This document shows positions 1-7,174 of a DNA stretch of 32,672 bases, piece by piece; position 1 is the first letter of the stretch, and each line of letters opens with the position of its first letter. The DNA is from Dictyoglomaceae bacterium (GTDB taxonomy: Bacteria; Dictyoglomota; Dictyoglomia; Dictyoglomales; Dictyoglomaceae), in NCBI GenBank assembly GCA_026417425.1, contig JAOADF010000086.1, positions 1-32,672 of the forward strand. Direction: 5' to 3'. A program made the position numbers and the translations under genes. The notes under the pieces were generated by a model. That model was not told the DNA's origin, searched no databases, and was given only the letters and a program-made list of their open reading frames with translations.

Positions 1-492
1 TGAAGGAATAAAACCTTGAATGTCTGCTAAAGCTAAAGCAAAAAAGGCAGTGTTCTTAGGTGCTATAAGTAAAGCAGGATAACCTAATTCTTCTCCTCCC
101 GCCATAAAGGGCATTAAAATAAGTTCTTGAGTTTTTAGCCAATCAAAGGTTCTTTTCCTTAAATTTTCAAAATCTTCCCCATACAAGTCTTTAAAACGGG
201 GCTTATCTGTAGCCTCTTCATCTCCAATAACCATACTATCAGGATCTCTTCTTCTCATATAAACATCAGGATAGTTAACAACAATCCCATTTTTACATTT
301 GGTTATTATAGCTTCTGTAATTTCTTTCCCCTCTCCAATCTGAAATTTTACTTCAAATAAGAAATTATCCTTACCTCCCAAAGCCATCTCTAAGAATTCT
401 TCCCTTTTCTCTGGTATAATTATTCCTTTACAATTTAAAATAACCTCTTTAATTTCTTCATCAATAATAAATTTTTCAATTGAAAGCATCAT
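1..492 (-). CDS. DUF4914-type protein, N-terminal 164 residues (runs off the window)
   Basis: An open frame runs from an ATG at 492 to the left edge without a stop, so only the first 164 residues are present. The start is supported by GGGAGG eight bases upstream; it reads Met-Met-Leu-Ser-Ile-Glu. The protein has the feel of the DUF4914 family (large, roughly 600-residue bacterial proteins of unknown role), with conserved-looking stretches MRRRDPDSM and DKPRF near the middle and MPFMAGGEE further on. This family call rests on remembered similarity only. There is no signal peptide or membrane segment in the visible part. It is transcribed away from the acetyltransferase genes to its right, in the same direction, after a 116-base gap, so it may belong to the same transcript or have its own promoter. 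No function is claimed. Confidence 0.6.
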   Translation of the reverse strand, partial: MMLSIEKFIIDEEIKEVILNCKGIIIPEKREEFLEMALGGKDNFLFEVKFQIGEGKEITEAIITKCKNGIVVNYPDVYMRRRDPDSMVIGDEEATDKPRFKDLYGEDFENLRKRTFDWLKTQELILMPFMAGGEELGYPALLIAPKNTAFFALALADIQGFIPS

Positions 493-608
493 ACTATAGA
501 CCTCCCATTGGAAATTTTAAAATAAAGTGTTTTCTTCATCTTTGAAGATTCTCAATCTATAAATTAACAGAATCTAAAAATAAATGCAAGAAGATATTTT
601 ATTATTAA

Positions 609-1046
609 TTACAAATCCTTTTCCATCAAATATGCATCCTCATCTATATAATATTTTATTACTCGATTCAAAATTTTAAACTCTAATTTTTTATAAAATT
701 CAATGGCAGAAATATTAGATACTCTTACTTGTAAGAAACACTTTTTTACTCCTTTTTTTATAAAGATAGAAAGAAGAGTTTTCATTAGTTTTCTTCCAAT
801 GCCTAATCTCCTATAACTAGGATGAACAGAGATAGAAACAATCTCCCCTCTGTCATTATGAATATATCCAAAAATATAACCTACAATTTTATTATCTATC
901 TCAGCAACAAAAAAACCCTCAGGAAAAATCTTATAAAATCCCTTAAAAAGGGATTTAGAGTATGCATCTTTGGGAAAGGAAAGTTTTTCTATCTCTAATA
1001 CCCCATCTAAATCTTTTAAATTAAATTCCCTGATTTTTAATATCAT
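609..1046 (-). CDS. GNAT family N-acetyltransferase, RimI-like
   Basis: This is a 145-residue single-domain GNAT enzyme, expected to transfer acetyl from acetyl-CoA to an amine, in RimI-type members the N-terminal amine of a protein. Motif A is clear: a beta strand ending VSISVHP followed by YRRLGIGRKLM, the Arg-x-x-Gly-x-Gly pyrophosphate-binding loop. The C-terminal NISAIEFYKKLEF (Asn, then Phe-Tyr-x-x-x-Gly/Glu-Phe) is typical of RimI. I chose the ATG at 1046, giving Met-Ile-Leu-Lys-Ile-Arg. The frame stays open to a TTG/ATG near 1109, but that would overlap the upstream gene by 50 bases and add a hydrophobic stretch foreign to the fold. No strong Shine-Dalgarno precedes 1046. The upstream gene stops 13 bases earlier, so translation is probably coupled. 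The substrate is unknown. Confidence 0.85.
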   Translation of the reverse strand: MILKIREFNLKDLDGVLEIEKLSFPKDAYSKSLFKGFYKIFPEGFFVAEIDNKIVGYIFGYIHNDRGEIVSISVHPSYRRLGIGRKLMKTLLSIFIKKGVKKCFLQVRVSNISAIEFYKKLEFKILNRVIKYYIDEDAYLMEKDL

Positions 1047-1059
1047 ATTTTGTAAAAAA

Positions 1060-2217
1060 CTAAAAATAATCCCAGGAGAAGGTTTTAAAAGGAGGAAAAA
1101 TTTCATCAAATTTTTCTATAACTTTTGAGTTTTTTACCTCTAAAAGACCTAATTGAAAAGCAGTTTTAGGAGATAGGGTACCTGAGATGATCTGAGATAG
1201 AGTATTAATACTTAATGATATATCCCATTCTACTCCTTTCTCTATTTTCCCTTTACCATTTTTTATTTCTATCTCCCATACTCCTTCATTCCATGTTCCA
1301 TAGGAATCCTTAACTTCTATTCTAAAGATTTCCTCTAAGTATTCTGGAAAGGAAAGATTTTCAAAAACTTTCTCTAAATCTATTACTCTTATCATAAATG
1401 TAGGTTCTATGATACATTCTCCCCTTGGATTTGTTAAGACAAAGGAAATTTGATCCTCTACTGGAGTATTCCATTGTACCTCTTCAATACTCATAGATTG
1501 ACGAGAAAAAAGGGACAAAAATCCCTTATAAGAAGAAATATTCAGGCATATCATCTCTCTTACTATAATTCTTCTTATTGGAGTTAATTCCACAGTATAT
1601 AAAAGATATCCTTGAGGTTCACCATCTTCCCAGAGGTAAAGATAAGTAAGATTTCTCGATCTAAAGATTAGATTTTCCCATCTTTCCTCAGTTCTTTTAA
1701 GAGGACCTGTAAAATTTACAGCATGTTTCTCATAAATTTCTTTTATTATCTTCCAATCTTCTAAAGGTATTTTTCTTACATTCTTTATCTCTTCAAACTT
1801 AGGTAAAGTATAGGTTTTTCTAACATATTTTTTCTGAAATCCCCCTAATTCCCAACCAAAGGTTCTATAAAAATCAAAAGAGAAGGGATATAACATTGAG
1901 AATATTAGTCCTCTTTCCTTTGATATTCTTAAGGCTTCAGTTAGTAAATTATGTATATAACTTTTTCCTCTATATTCTGGAAATGTAGCTACCCCTCCAA
2001 TACCTGAAAGAGGAAGAACCTTTCCTCTAATGTAAAATTCAAAAGGAATAATATTCAATGCAGAAATTAATTTGTTTCTCTCAAATACTCCTATACAGTT
2101 TTTAATACTTTTTTCACTTATCCAAGAACTCACTTGATCTAAAGGAAAGACAAAGGACTGACTCCAGAGTTCAACAAGTTCATCTATATTTTCTAAGGTT
2201 AGATTTCTAATTTCCAT
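1060..2217 (-). CDS. Eis-like GNAT acetyltransferase with C-terminal SCP2-like domain
   Basis: This 385-residue protein has the Eis family layout: an N-terminal GNAT domain (about 1-140), a second degenerate GNAT domain, and a C-terminal sterol-carrier-like domain (about 290-385, with SLSINTLSQIISGTLSP). Markers are GIGGVATFPEYRGK (strand 4 and the CoA loop) and FYRTFGWELGG. Family members acetylate aminoglycosides or protein lysines. The natural substrate here cannot be read from sequence. The length fits Eis (about 400). The ATG at 2217 lies 3 bases after the stop of the glycosidase gene, and an AGGGGG ribosome site overlaps that gene's last codons, so the two are cotranscribed and coupled. 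A second, single-domain GNAT follows directly. Confidence 0.85.
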   Translation of the reverse strand: MEIRNLTLENIDELVELWSQSFVFPLDQVSSWISEKSIKNCIGVFERNKLISALNIIPFEFYIRGKVLPLSGIGGVATFPEYRGKSYIHNLLTEALRISKERGLIFSMLYPFSFDFYRTFGWELGGFQKKYVRKTYTLPKFEEIKNVRKIPLEDWKIIKEIYEKHAVNFTGPLKRTEERWENLIFRSRNLTYLYLWEDGEPQGYLLYTVELTPIRRIIVREMICLNISSYKGFLSLFSRQSMSIEEVQWNTPVEDQISFVLTNPRGECIIEPTFMIRVIDLEKVFENLSFPEYLEEIFRIEVKDSYGTWNEGVWEIEIKNGKGKIEKGVEWDISLSINTLSQIISGTLSPKTAFQLGLLEVKNSKVIEKFDEIFPPFKTFSWDYF

Positions 2218-2220
2218 TAT

Positions 2221-3345
2221 TTACCCCCTAATCTTATCAAATATTATTGAGGTTAATGTATATCCCCTAAAAGGATAATCTCCTGTAAATTCCCAGAACA
2301 TTATTCCCCCTAATCCCTTTTTCAAAACATAATCACATTTTTCTCTTATGGACTCTTCATCATCATAACTGTACATTATTTTCTTTTGAGGATTCCATAT
2401 CCAAGAAACTCTCGAATATTCATCTCTAAATTTTATAAATTCTTCATCCTTTTCCAAGACTCCCTTTATAAAGAAAAAGGGATTCCCACCAGAAGGATTT
2501 TCTTTTTCATCAAAAATCCCCCAAGGAAGACTAGAAACCTTAGCAAACAATCCATTTATCCCTTCATTTTCTGTAATCCATCCTCTTCCATAAAAGGGTA
2601 TACCTAAATTTATTTTTTCTCTTGGAATTCCAAACTCTAAATATTTATTCACTGCATAATCACAGTTCAGTTTTTCTCTACTTATAGGATCAGGATCCTT
2701 AGGATTTCCATAAAGGGGAGCAAGATGATTTGTAATCTTATCCCATGAACCATGAAAATCATATGTCATAAGGTTTATATAATCCAAGTAGAAATGATAC
2801 TTATCAGGTTCAGTATTATTAATCTCTCGATAACCTGCTGGAGCAGCAATACTTAAAATATAATTTTTACCGTCCTTTATTCCTGCCTCATCAAGATATT
2901 TTCTTAAAGTCCTTAAAAGAAGAGTAAAATTTTCTTTATCCTCTGGACGATATTTATTTGTAGGAAGACCTCCTTCTACTGGAAATTCCCAATCTATATC
3001 AACACCATCAAAATTATATTCTCGGATAAAATCTATACAACTCTTTGCAAAAATCCTTCTATTTTCCTCAGAAAAAGCAACATCTGAAAATTCTCCCGAT
3101 AAAGTCCATCCTCCTACTGATATTAATACTTTTACCGAGTATTTTTCTTTATTATTTTTTATACTTTTTATATTTTCCCAAAAGATCTCTTTATCTACAA
3201 TTGAAATTTCCCCCTTATCAATTTTTGCAAAAGCATAATTTACATGGGTTATTAAGCTCCAAGGAATATTCTCTATAGAATAGTTTAGATGTTTATTTTT
3301 TGAAGCCCACTCAGGATAATATCCAACAATTCTTTTATTCTTCAT
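2221..3345 (-). CDS. Glycoside hydrolase family 18 (chitinase-like), cytoplasmic
   Basis: GH18 enzymes cleave beta-1,4 bonds between N-acetylglucosamine units with a substrate-assisted mechanism. The 374-residue protein starts directly with the barrel (RIVGYYPEWA) and has the hallmark motifs in order: SVGGW at 76-80; FDGVDIDWEFP with the DxxDxDxE acidic ladder D113, D116, D118, E120 (E120 is the acid); LMTYDFHGSWD; IPFYGRGW; and a C-terminal MFWEFTGD strand. There is no signal peptide, so it probably works in the cytoplasm on imported oligosaccharides rather than on polymeric chitin. The ATG at 3345 follows GAGAGGAGG. It is the first gene of a three-gene run with Eis-like and RimI-like acetyltransferases. 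Whether those enzymes act on the same amino sugars is speculation. Confidence 0.92.
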   Translation of the reverse strand: MKNKRIVGYYPEWASKNKHLNYSIENIPWSLITHVNYAFAKIDKGEISIVDKEIFWENIKSIKNNKEKYSVKVLISVGGWTLSGEFSDVAFSEENRRIFAKSCIDFIREYNFDGVDIDWEFPVEGGLPTNKYRPEDKENFTLLLRTLRKYLDEAGIKDGKNYILSIAAPAGYREINNTEPDKYHFYLDYINLMTYDFHGSWDKITNHLAPLYGNPKDPDPISREKLNCDYAVNKYLEFGIPREKINLGIPFYGRGWITENEGINGLFAKVSSLPWGIFDEKENPSGGNPFFFIKGVLEKDEEFIKFRDEYSRVSWIWNPQKKIMYSYDDEESIREKCDYVLKKGLGGIMFWEFTGDYPFRGYTLTSIIFDKIRG

Positions 3346-3388
3346 TTTAGCCTCCTCTCTTATAAATTAATTTTAGCATAAATAATAG

Positions 3389-3394
3389 TATAAT
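3389..3394 (+). promoter_or_regulatory. Candidate -10 box for the hydrolase gene
   Basis: A perfect TATAAT lies 22 bases before the chosen ATG, inside the short 71-base gap between two divergent genes. The corresponding -35 region (around 3366-3371, ATTAAT) does not match TTGACA, so the call rests on the -10 box and its position. Predicted transcription start is near 3401, leaving a short leader that carries the GGAGG site. Confidence 0.35.
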
Positions 3395-3416
3395 TATAAA
3401 AAAATGGAGGATGATC

Positions 3417-4181
3417 ATGATTTATTATTTTAAAAAGGGAAAACCTGAAAGGGGATGGATACTTTTAGTTCATGGACTAGGAGAGCATATTGGAAGATAT
3501 GAAGGGCTCATTGAGGAACTTTTAAAAAAGCATTTCGGAGTTATAGGTTTTGATCTACCCGGTCATGGAAAGAGTAAGGGAAAAAGAGGAGATACATCTA
3601 TAGAAGAAATAATTATTATAATAAATAATTTAACAAAGGAAATAGAAAGATTTTTCATTTTTGGACACAGTCTTGGAGGACTTGTGGCTATTAGATATGC
3701 ACAAGAATATCCTGAAAAAATTAAGGCTCTTATTGCCTCCGCACCAGTTTTGTATCTAAAAACAGATTTTATAACAAAAATTTTTGCTAATATCTTTGTA
3801 AAAATCTTTCCCTCTATAACTTTAGATAATAGGTTAAACCTAAATTACCTTTCTCGGAATAAAAAAGCTATAGAAAAATATATGAAGGATCCCTTAGTAC
3901 ATAGACGAATATCTCTGAGACTTGGAAATAGTATGCTAAAAAATATTGAAATAGCTCATAAAAAAGCAGAATTAATTTCTGTTCCTACTCTTTTTCTCAT
4001 TCCATCGGAAGATAAAATTGTTCCACCTATTGGTGCTAAAATCTTTTTTAGTAATATGAAAATATCAGATAAATTTTATATAGAATTTCCTGGAGGATAC
4101 CATGAATTATTTGAAGACGAGGAACATTCAGAAAAATTCTATGAGCAAATTTACAATTTTTTGTTTAAGACGGGTCCATAA
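3417..4181 (+). CDS. Alpha/beta hydrolase, monoacylglycerol lipase / lysophospholipase type
   Basis: A 254-residue serine hydrolase of the monoacylglycerol lipase group, expected to hydrolyse monoacylglycerols or lysophospholipids. It shows the oxyanion-hole region LVHGLGEHIGRY (residues 17-28), FDLPGHGKSKG, the nucleophile elbow GHSLGG with Ser85, the acid Asp199 in PSEDKIVPP, and His229 in GGYHELFED, so the triad is complete. The frame also opens at an ATG at 3411, but GGAGG ends immediately before that codon. Spacing from GGAGG is 6 bases to the ATG at 3417, which is why I chose that start. There is no signal peptide. It is a monocistronic unit whose last 31 bases overlap the 3' end of the convergent DUF89 gene. 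Confidence 0.88.
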   Translation: MIYYFKKGKPERGWILLVHGLGEHIGRYEGLIEELLKKHFGVIGFDLPGHGKSKGKRGDTSIEEIIIIINNLTKEIERFFIFGHSLGGLVAIRYAQEYPEKIKALIASAPVLYLKTDFITKIFANIFVKIFPSITLDNRLNLNYLSRNKKAIEKYMKDPLVHRRISLRLGNSMLKNIEIAHKKAELISVPTLFLIPSEDKIVPPIGAKIFFSNMKISDKFYIEFPGGYHELFEDEEHSEKFYEQIYNFLFKTGP

Positions 4182-5020
4182 GCTAAAATTAAATCTCCAT
4201 AATTAACACCAAAACTTTTAGCTATAATTTCACATTTTGCTTTTAAAAGAAAGAATATATTCAAATTTCTTTCATTTAGATTTTCATAATTTCCCTGCCC
4301 TTTTGCAATTATTAAATCTGCCATATAAAAAATTTTTTTAAACTCTTCTGAACCTAATTCAGGAATCTTTCCGACAATTTGAGTTCCCGATTCTATCAGC
4401 TTACAAACTTCATTTAAATTAATCTCTAAGGCATCTTCCATTAAAGCATCATTAATTATGGGATAAGTATTTACAACCCCAAAAACATTCTTATCCTTTA
4501 ATTCTTCAATAAATACTTTGTCAAAAACAATTTCACCCGCATTGTCCAAAAGATATACTATATTTTTTGCTTTTTTAATTTCCTCTTTAAAATATTCGAA
4601 ATGATCTAAGGCTAAAGGAATCCTTAAAACTTCTTTTATATAATCCTTTAAATTTAAACTTGATATATCTAATATTCCAAGATCAATAATATTTCCTGAA
4701 ATAGCAATTTTAGTAGCAGTGTATAAAGGATCCTCAGAATTCTTTACAAATTCCTTTAATATTGGATAAAGACTTAAAGCAATTTTATTGTATTTTCTTT
4801 TCTCTTGATAATAAGGATCAGAATTTCCAAGGATTTCGTATGCTCTTTTCAAAACAAGATAGGTATTATATGCGGGACTATCCTCAAAAGACAATTCAGG
4901 TAGGATTTTTGCAGACTCCTTAATAACAAAGATCTTTCTTTCTTCATTATCCCACACTCTCTTTGTTGCTGATATTACCTGATTTAAGAAACAAGGAAAG
5001 CACTCTACTCTTGTTTTCAT
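4151..5020 (-). CDS. DUF89 (damage-control phosphatase-like) protein with N-terminal CxxC
   Basis: This 289-residue protein looks like DUF89 subfamily I, metal-dependent phosphatases proposed to remove harmful phosphorylated metabolites. It has the characteristic N-terminal VECFPCF (Cys7, Cys10), SGNIIDLG (Asp113), LLDNAGEIVFDK (Asp159-Asn160, with Glu163), an Asn-Asp pair at 190-191, and KGQGNYENL near 240-247. The start is the ATG at 5020. No Shine-Dalgarno precedes it; instead a near-perfect promoter sits so close that the transcript should begin about 4 bases before the ATG. It runs divergently from the threonine aldolase gene and overlaps the convergent hydrolase by 31 bases at its 3' end. 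The in vivo substrate is not readable. Confidence 0.82.
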   Translation of the reverse strand: MKTRVECFPCFLNQVISATKRVWDNEERKIFVIKESAKILPELSFEDSPAYNTYLVLKRAYEILGNSDPYYQEKRKYNKIALSLYPILKEFVKNSEDPLYTATKIAISGNIIDLGILDISSLNLKDYIKEVLRIPLALDHFEYFKEEIKKAKNIVYLLDNAGEIVFDKVFIEELKDKNVFGVVNTYPIINDALMEDALEINLNEVCKLIESGTQIVGKIPELGSEEFKKIFYMADLIIAKGQGNYENLNERNLNIFFLLKAKCEIIAKSFGVNYGDLILAYGPVLNKKL

Positions 5021-5030
5021 ATGTTAAATC

Positions 5031-5059
5031 TTATAACAAAATTTTTTTTAGTATGTCAA
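5031..5059 (-). promoter_or_regulatory. Sigma-A type promoter for the DUF89 gene, predicting a near-leaderless mRNA
   Basis: On the minus strand TTGACA (5059-5054) is followed after exactly 17 bases by TTATAA (5036-5031). Predicted transcription start is near 5024, only about 4 bases ahead of the ATG at 5020, and no ribosome binding site is present. This is among the best promoter matches in the window. Confidence 0.7.
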
Positions 5060-5082
5060 TAGTTAAGATTTTAATTTATAAT
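5054..5082 (+). promoter_or_regulatory. Candidate promoter for the threonine aldolase operon
   Basis: A perfect TATAAT at 5077-5082 lies 27 bases before the ATG at 5110. At 17-base spacing its -35 position coincides exactly with the -35 hexamer of the divergent DUF89 promoter. Read on this strand, that hexamer is a poor match, so the plus promoter is less certain. The predicted leader of about 21 bases carries the ribosome site. Confidence 0.4.
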
Positions 5083-5109
5083 TATTTAAAAAAACAGGGT
5101 GAAAATCTT

Positions 5110-6144
5110 ATGAAATATATTGATTTAAGAAGTGATACAGTTACAAAACCTACCGAAGAAATGAGAAAGGCTATGTATGAAGCAGAGGTAGGAGATGATG
5201 GTTATGGGGAGGATCCTAATATAAATCTTTTGGAACAAAAATCCGCAGAAATTTTAGGAAAAGAGGCAGGACTCTTTGTGGTTTCAGGTACTATGGGAAA
5301 TCAAACCGCCCTTCTCACCTGGACCTTACCAGGAGAAGAGATAATTTTAGAAGCAGAATCCCATATATTCTACTATGAGGCAGGAGGAATCTCTGCAAAT
5401 AGTGGTGTTCAACCTCATCTTATTTATGGAGAGGACGGACTAATGGATATAGATAAAATTGAAAGAGCAATCAGACCTAAGGGAAGAGTTTTTCCTAAAA
5501 CCTCATTAATTGTTTTAGAAAATACTCATAATAGAGCAGGAGGAAAGGTTCTTCCTCTAGATTATATGAGAGAAGTTTATAATTTAAGTAGAAAATACGA
5601 AATTCCCATTCATCTTGATGGAGCAAGAATATTTAATGCTGTTATTTATTTAAAAACTCCTGCTAAGGAGATAGCTAAATACACAGATTCAGTAATGTTC
5701 TGTCTATCCAAGGGACTTTCGTGTCCTATGGGTTCCGTTCTTGTAGGGTCAAAGGAGTTTATTGAAAAAGCAAGAAAAAATAGACAAAGATTAGGTGGGG
5801 GACTAAGACAGGCTGGAGTAGTGGCAATTTGTGGGCTTATCGCTTTAGAAAAAATGATTGATAGACTTGAAGAAGATCACATTAAGGCTAAAAAGTTATA
5901 TAATTTTTTAAAAGAAATTCCCATCTTTGATTTAAAAGAACCTGAGACAAATATCTTAAAGGTTAGAATAAAAGAAAACTATAATTCCTTTGAATTTCTT
6001 GAAAGATTTAAGAGATATGGGCTCCTTGCCACAAGCTTTGATGAAAAAACCTTAAGATTTGTAACCCATAAAGATGTATCCCTTGAAGAAATCGATAAAG
6101 CCTGGGAGATTATAGAAAAAGTTGTAAAAGAAGAATTCAAATGA
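5110..6144 (+). CDS. ltaE: Low-specificity L-threonine aldolase
   Basis: A PLP-dependent enzyme that splits L-threonine or L-allo-threonine to glycine and acetaldehyde. The 344-residue protein begins with the family signature YIDLRSDTVTKP and EVGDDGYGEDP. It has the cofactor-contacting HLDGAR (Asp170, Arg173) and FCLSKGLSCPMGS, where Lys201 should form the internal aldimine. The length matches the family. I chose the ATG at 5110, preceded by AGGGTG at a spacing of 8. The frame stays open upstream to about 4963, but that would run into the divergent DUF89 gene and its promoter, and the extra residues do not belong to the family. The stop overlaps the next gene's start (ATGA). Confidence 0.93.
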   Translation: MKYIDLRSDTVTKPTEEMRKAMYEAEVGDDGYGEDPNINLLEQKSAEILGKEAGLFVVSGTMGNQTALLTWTLPGEEIILEAESHIFYYEAGGISANSGVQPHLIYGEDGLMDIDKIERAIRPKGRVFPKTSLIVLENTHNRAGGKVLPLDYMREVYNLSRKYEIPIHLDGARIFNAVIYLKTPAKEIAKYTDSVMFCLSKGLSCPMGSVLVGSKEFIEKARKNRQRLGGGLRQAGVVAICGLIALEKMIDRLEEDHIKAKKLYNFLKEIPIFDLKEPETNILKVRIKENYNSFEFLERFKRYGLLATSFDEKTLRFVTHKDVSLEEIDKAWEIIEKVVKEEFK

Positions 6145-6737
6145 ATAATAAAAAAATAGGAAAAAATTTTGCTCATATAGCTTGGGAAGAGGCCTTTTTT
6201 TGGGAAGGTTGTCCTTTATGTTTTCTTATTAATAAAAATCTTTGGAAAATGGAAGATAATTTTTTATATGAATTAGTCAATGATCCTCAAATAAGAGAAA
6301 GGATAAGAAAAGGTAATGGTTTTTGTCAGGAACATGCTCTACAATTACTAAATTTCAAAGATACCCTCGGAATTTCTATAATTTTTGAAGATCTTATAAA
6401 AAATATAGTTATTCCTTCTCTTCTAAAGAAGAATCTACCTGAGGAAACAAACTGTTTTCTCTGTGAGAAAGAGGAGGATTTATTAAATCTTTATCTATCA
6501 ACTTTACCTAATGTCCTTATGGATGAAAAAAGTTTTATATTATGGAAAGAAGTAGCATATAGCTTTTGTCTTCCCCATTTAGAAATTATAAAGAAAAAAT
6601 TGCCAGAGAACATAGTAAAACTCATAGAATCTCAGGAGAAGAGAAAAAAATATCCAGAATATTATTATGGAAGCCCATTATGGGATAGAGACCATTCCAT
6701 GCTTTTCTTGAAAAAGATTATAAGGAAAGAAAAATGA
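6141..6737 (+). CDS. DUF6062-like protein with two CxxC...CxxH modules
   Basis: A 198-residue protein of unknown function that resembles DUF6062 as I remember it (WEEAFFWEGCPLC, ELVNDPQIRERI, GFCQEH). Two similar modules are visible: Cys24-x2-Cys27 with Cys62-x2-His65, and Cys105-x2-Cys108 with Cys143-x2-His146. Each offers four thiol/imidazole ligands, as in a zinc-binding treble-clef-like site. There is no signal peptide or membrane segment. Translation starts in an ATGA overlap with threonine aldolase and ends in an ATGA overlap with a shorter relative, so the three genes are tightly coupled. A metal-binding or nucleic-acid-associated role is plausible; nothing more is shown. Confidence 0.75.
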   Translation: MNNKKIGKNFAHIAWEEAFFWEGCPLCFLINKNLWKMEDNFLYELVNDPQIRERIRKGNGFCQEHALQLLNFKDTLGISIIFEDLIKNIVIPSLLKKNLPEETNCFLCEKEEDLLNLYLSTLPNVLMDEKSFILWKEVAYSFCLPHLEIIKKKLPENIVKLIESQEKRKKYPEYYYGSPLWDRDHSMLFLKKIIRKEK

Positions 6738-7174
6738 ATTTTGAAAAATGTCCTTTATGTGAAAGAGTAAAAGAGGAAAAACTAGTTATTTATAATTCCA
6801 TTTCAAAGGATTTTCTTCCATCTCTTTGTAAAGAACATTTCTATGAATTAATTAAAATAAAAGAAATATATTTGATAGATTGGAATAAATACAAAACCGA
6901 AGGCTGTATCATATGCTCCTTAGAAGTAAAAATAGAAAAAGAGTTTTTAGAGGAATTTAAAGATTATTATAAACTCTGTCTTTATCATCTAAAAAAAGTA
7001 AAAAACAAGTTAACAGAAGGAGATTGGAATAAACTAATTGATAAATGGCGAGATTTTCATAATCATTTAAATGAACTCATAGAAAGTTATGATTATAAGA
7101 AGGAAAATATAAAAGTTTCTTCTAATCTTTGTTTAATCCTTGACCATTTGTTGGGAACAGGTCGAAGGATTTAG
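6734..7174 (+). CDS. Small paralogue of the preceding two-module Cys/His protein
   Basis: This 146-residue protein repeats the plan of its upstream neighbour in shorter form. It has Cys6-x2-Cys9 with Cys32-x2-His35, and Cys58-x2-Cys61 with Cys82-x2-His85. The order and type of ligands are identical, but the spacers are tighter (22 and 20 residues between pairs, against 34 in the neighbour). The gene starts in an ATGA overlap with that neighbour. Its last 53 bases overlap the 3' end of the convergent transglutaminase gene. I do not recognise a named family. It is best seen as a product of internal and tandem duplication with probable metal binding. Confidence 0.7.
   Translation: MNFEKCPLCERVKEEKLVIYNSISKDFLPSLCKEHFYELIKIKEIYLIDWNKYKTEGCIICSLEVKIEKEFLEEFKDYYKLCLYHLKKVKNKLTEGDWNKLIDKWRDFHNHLNELIESYDYKKENIKVSSNLCLILDHLLGTGRRI

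Noticed and set aside
1047..1109. Longer N terminus for the RimI-like protein
   Set aside because: It would start at TTG or ATG without a ribosome site, overlap the upstream coding region by 50 bases and add a hydrophobic stretch outside the GNAT fold.
4963..5109. Upstream extension of threonine aldolase
   Set aside because: The extension runs through the divergent DUF89 gene and both promoters, and the family signature begins right after the ATG at 5110, which has its own ribosome site.
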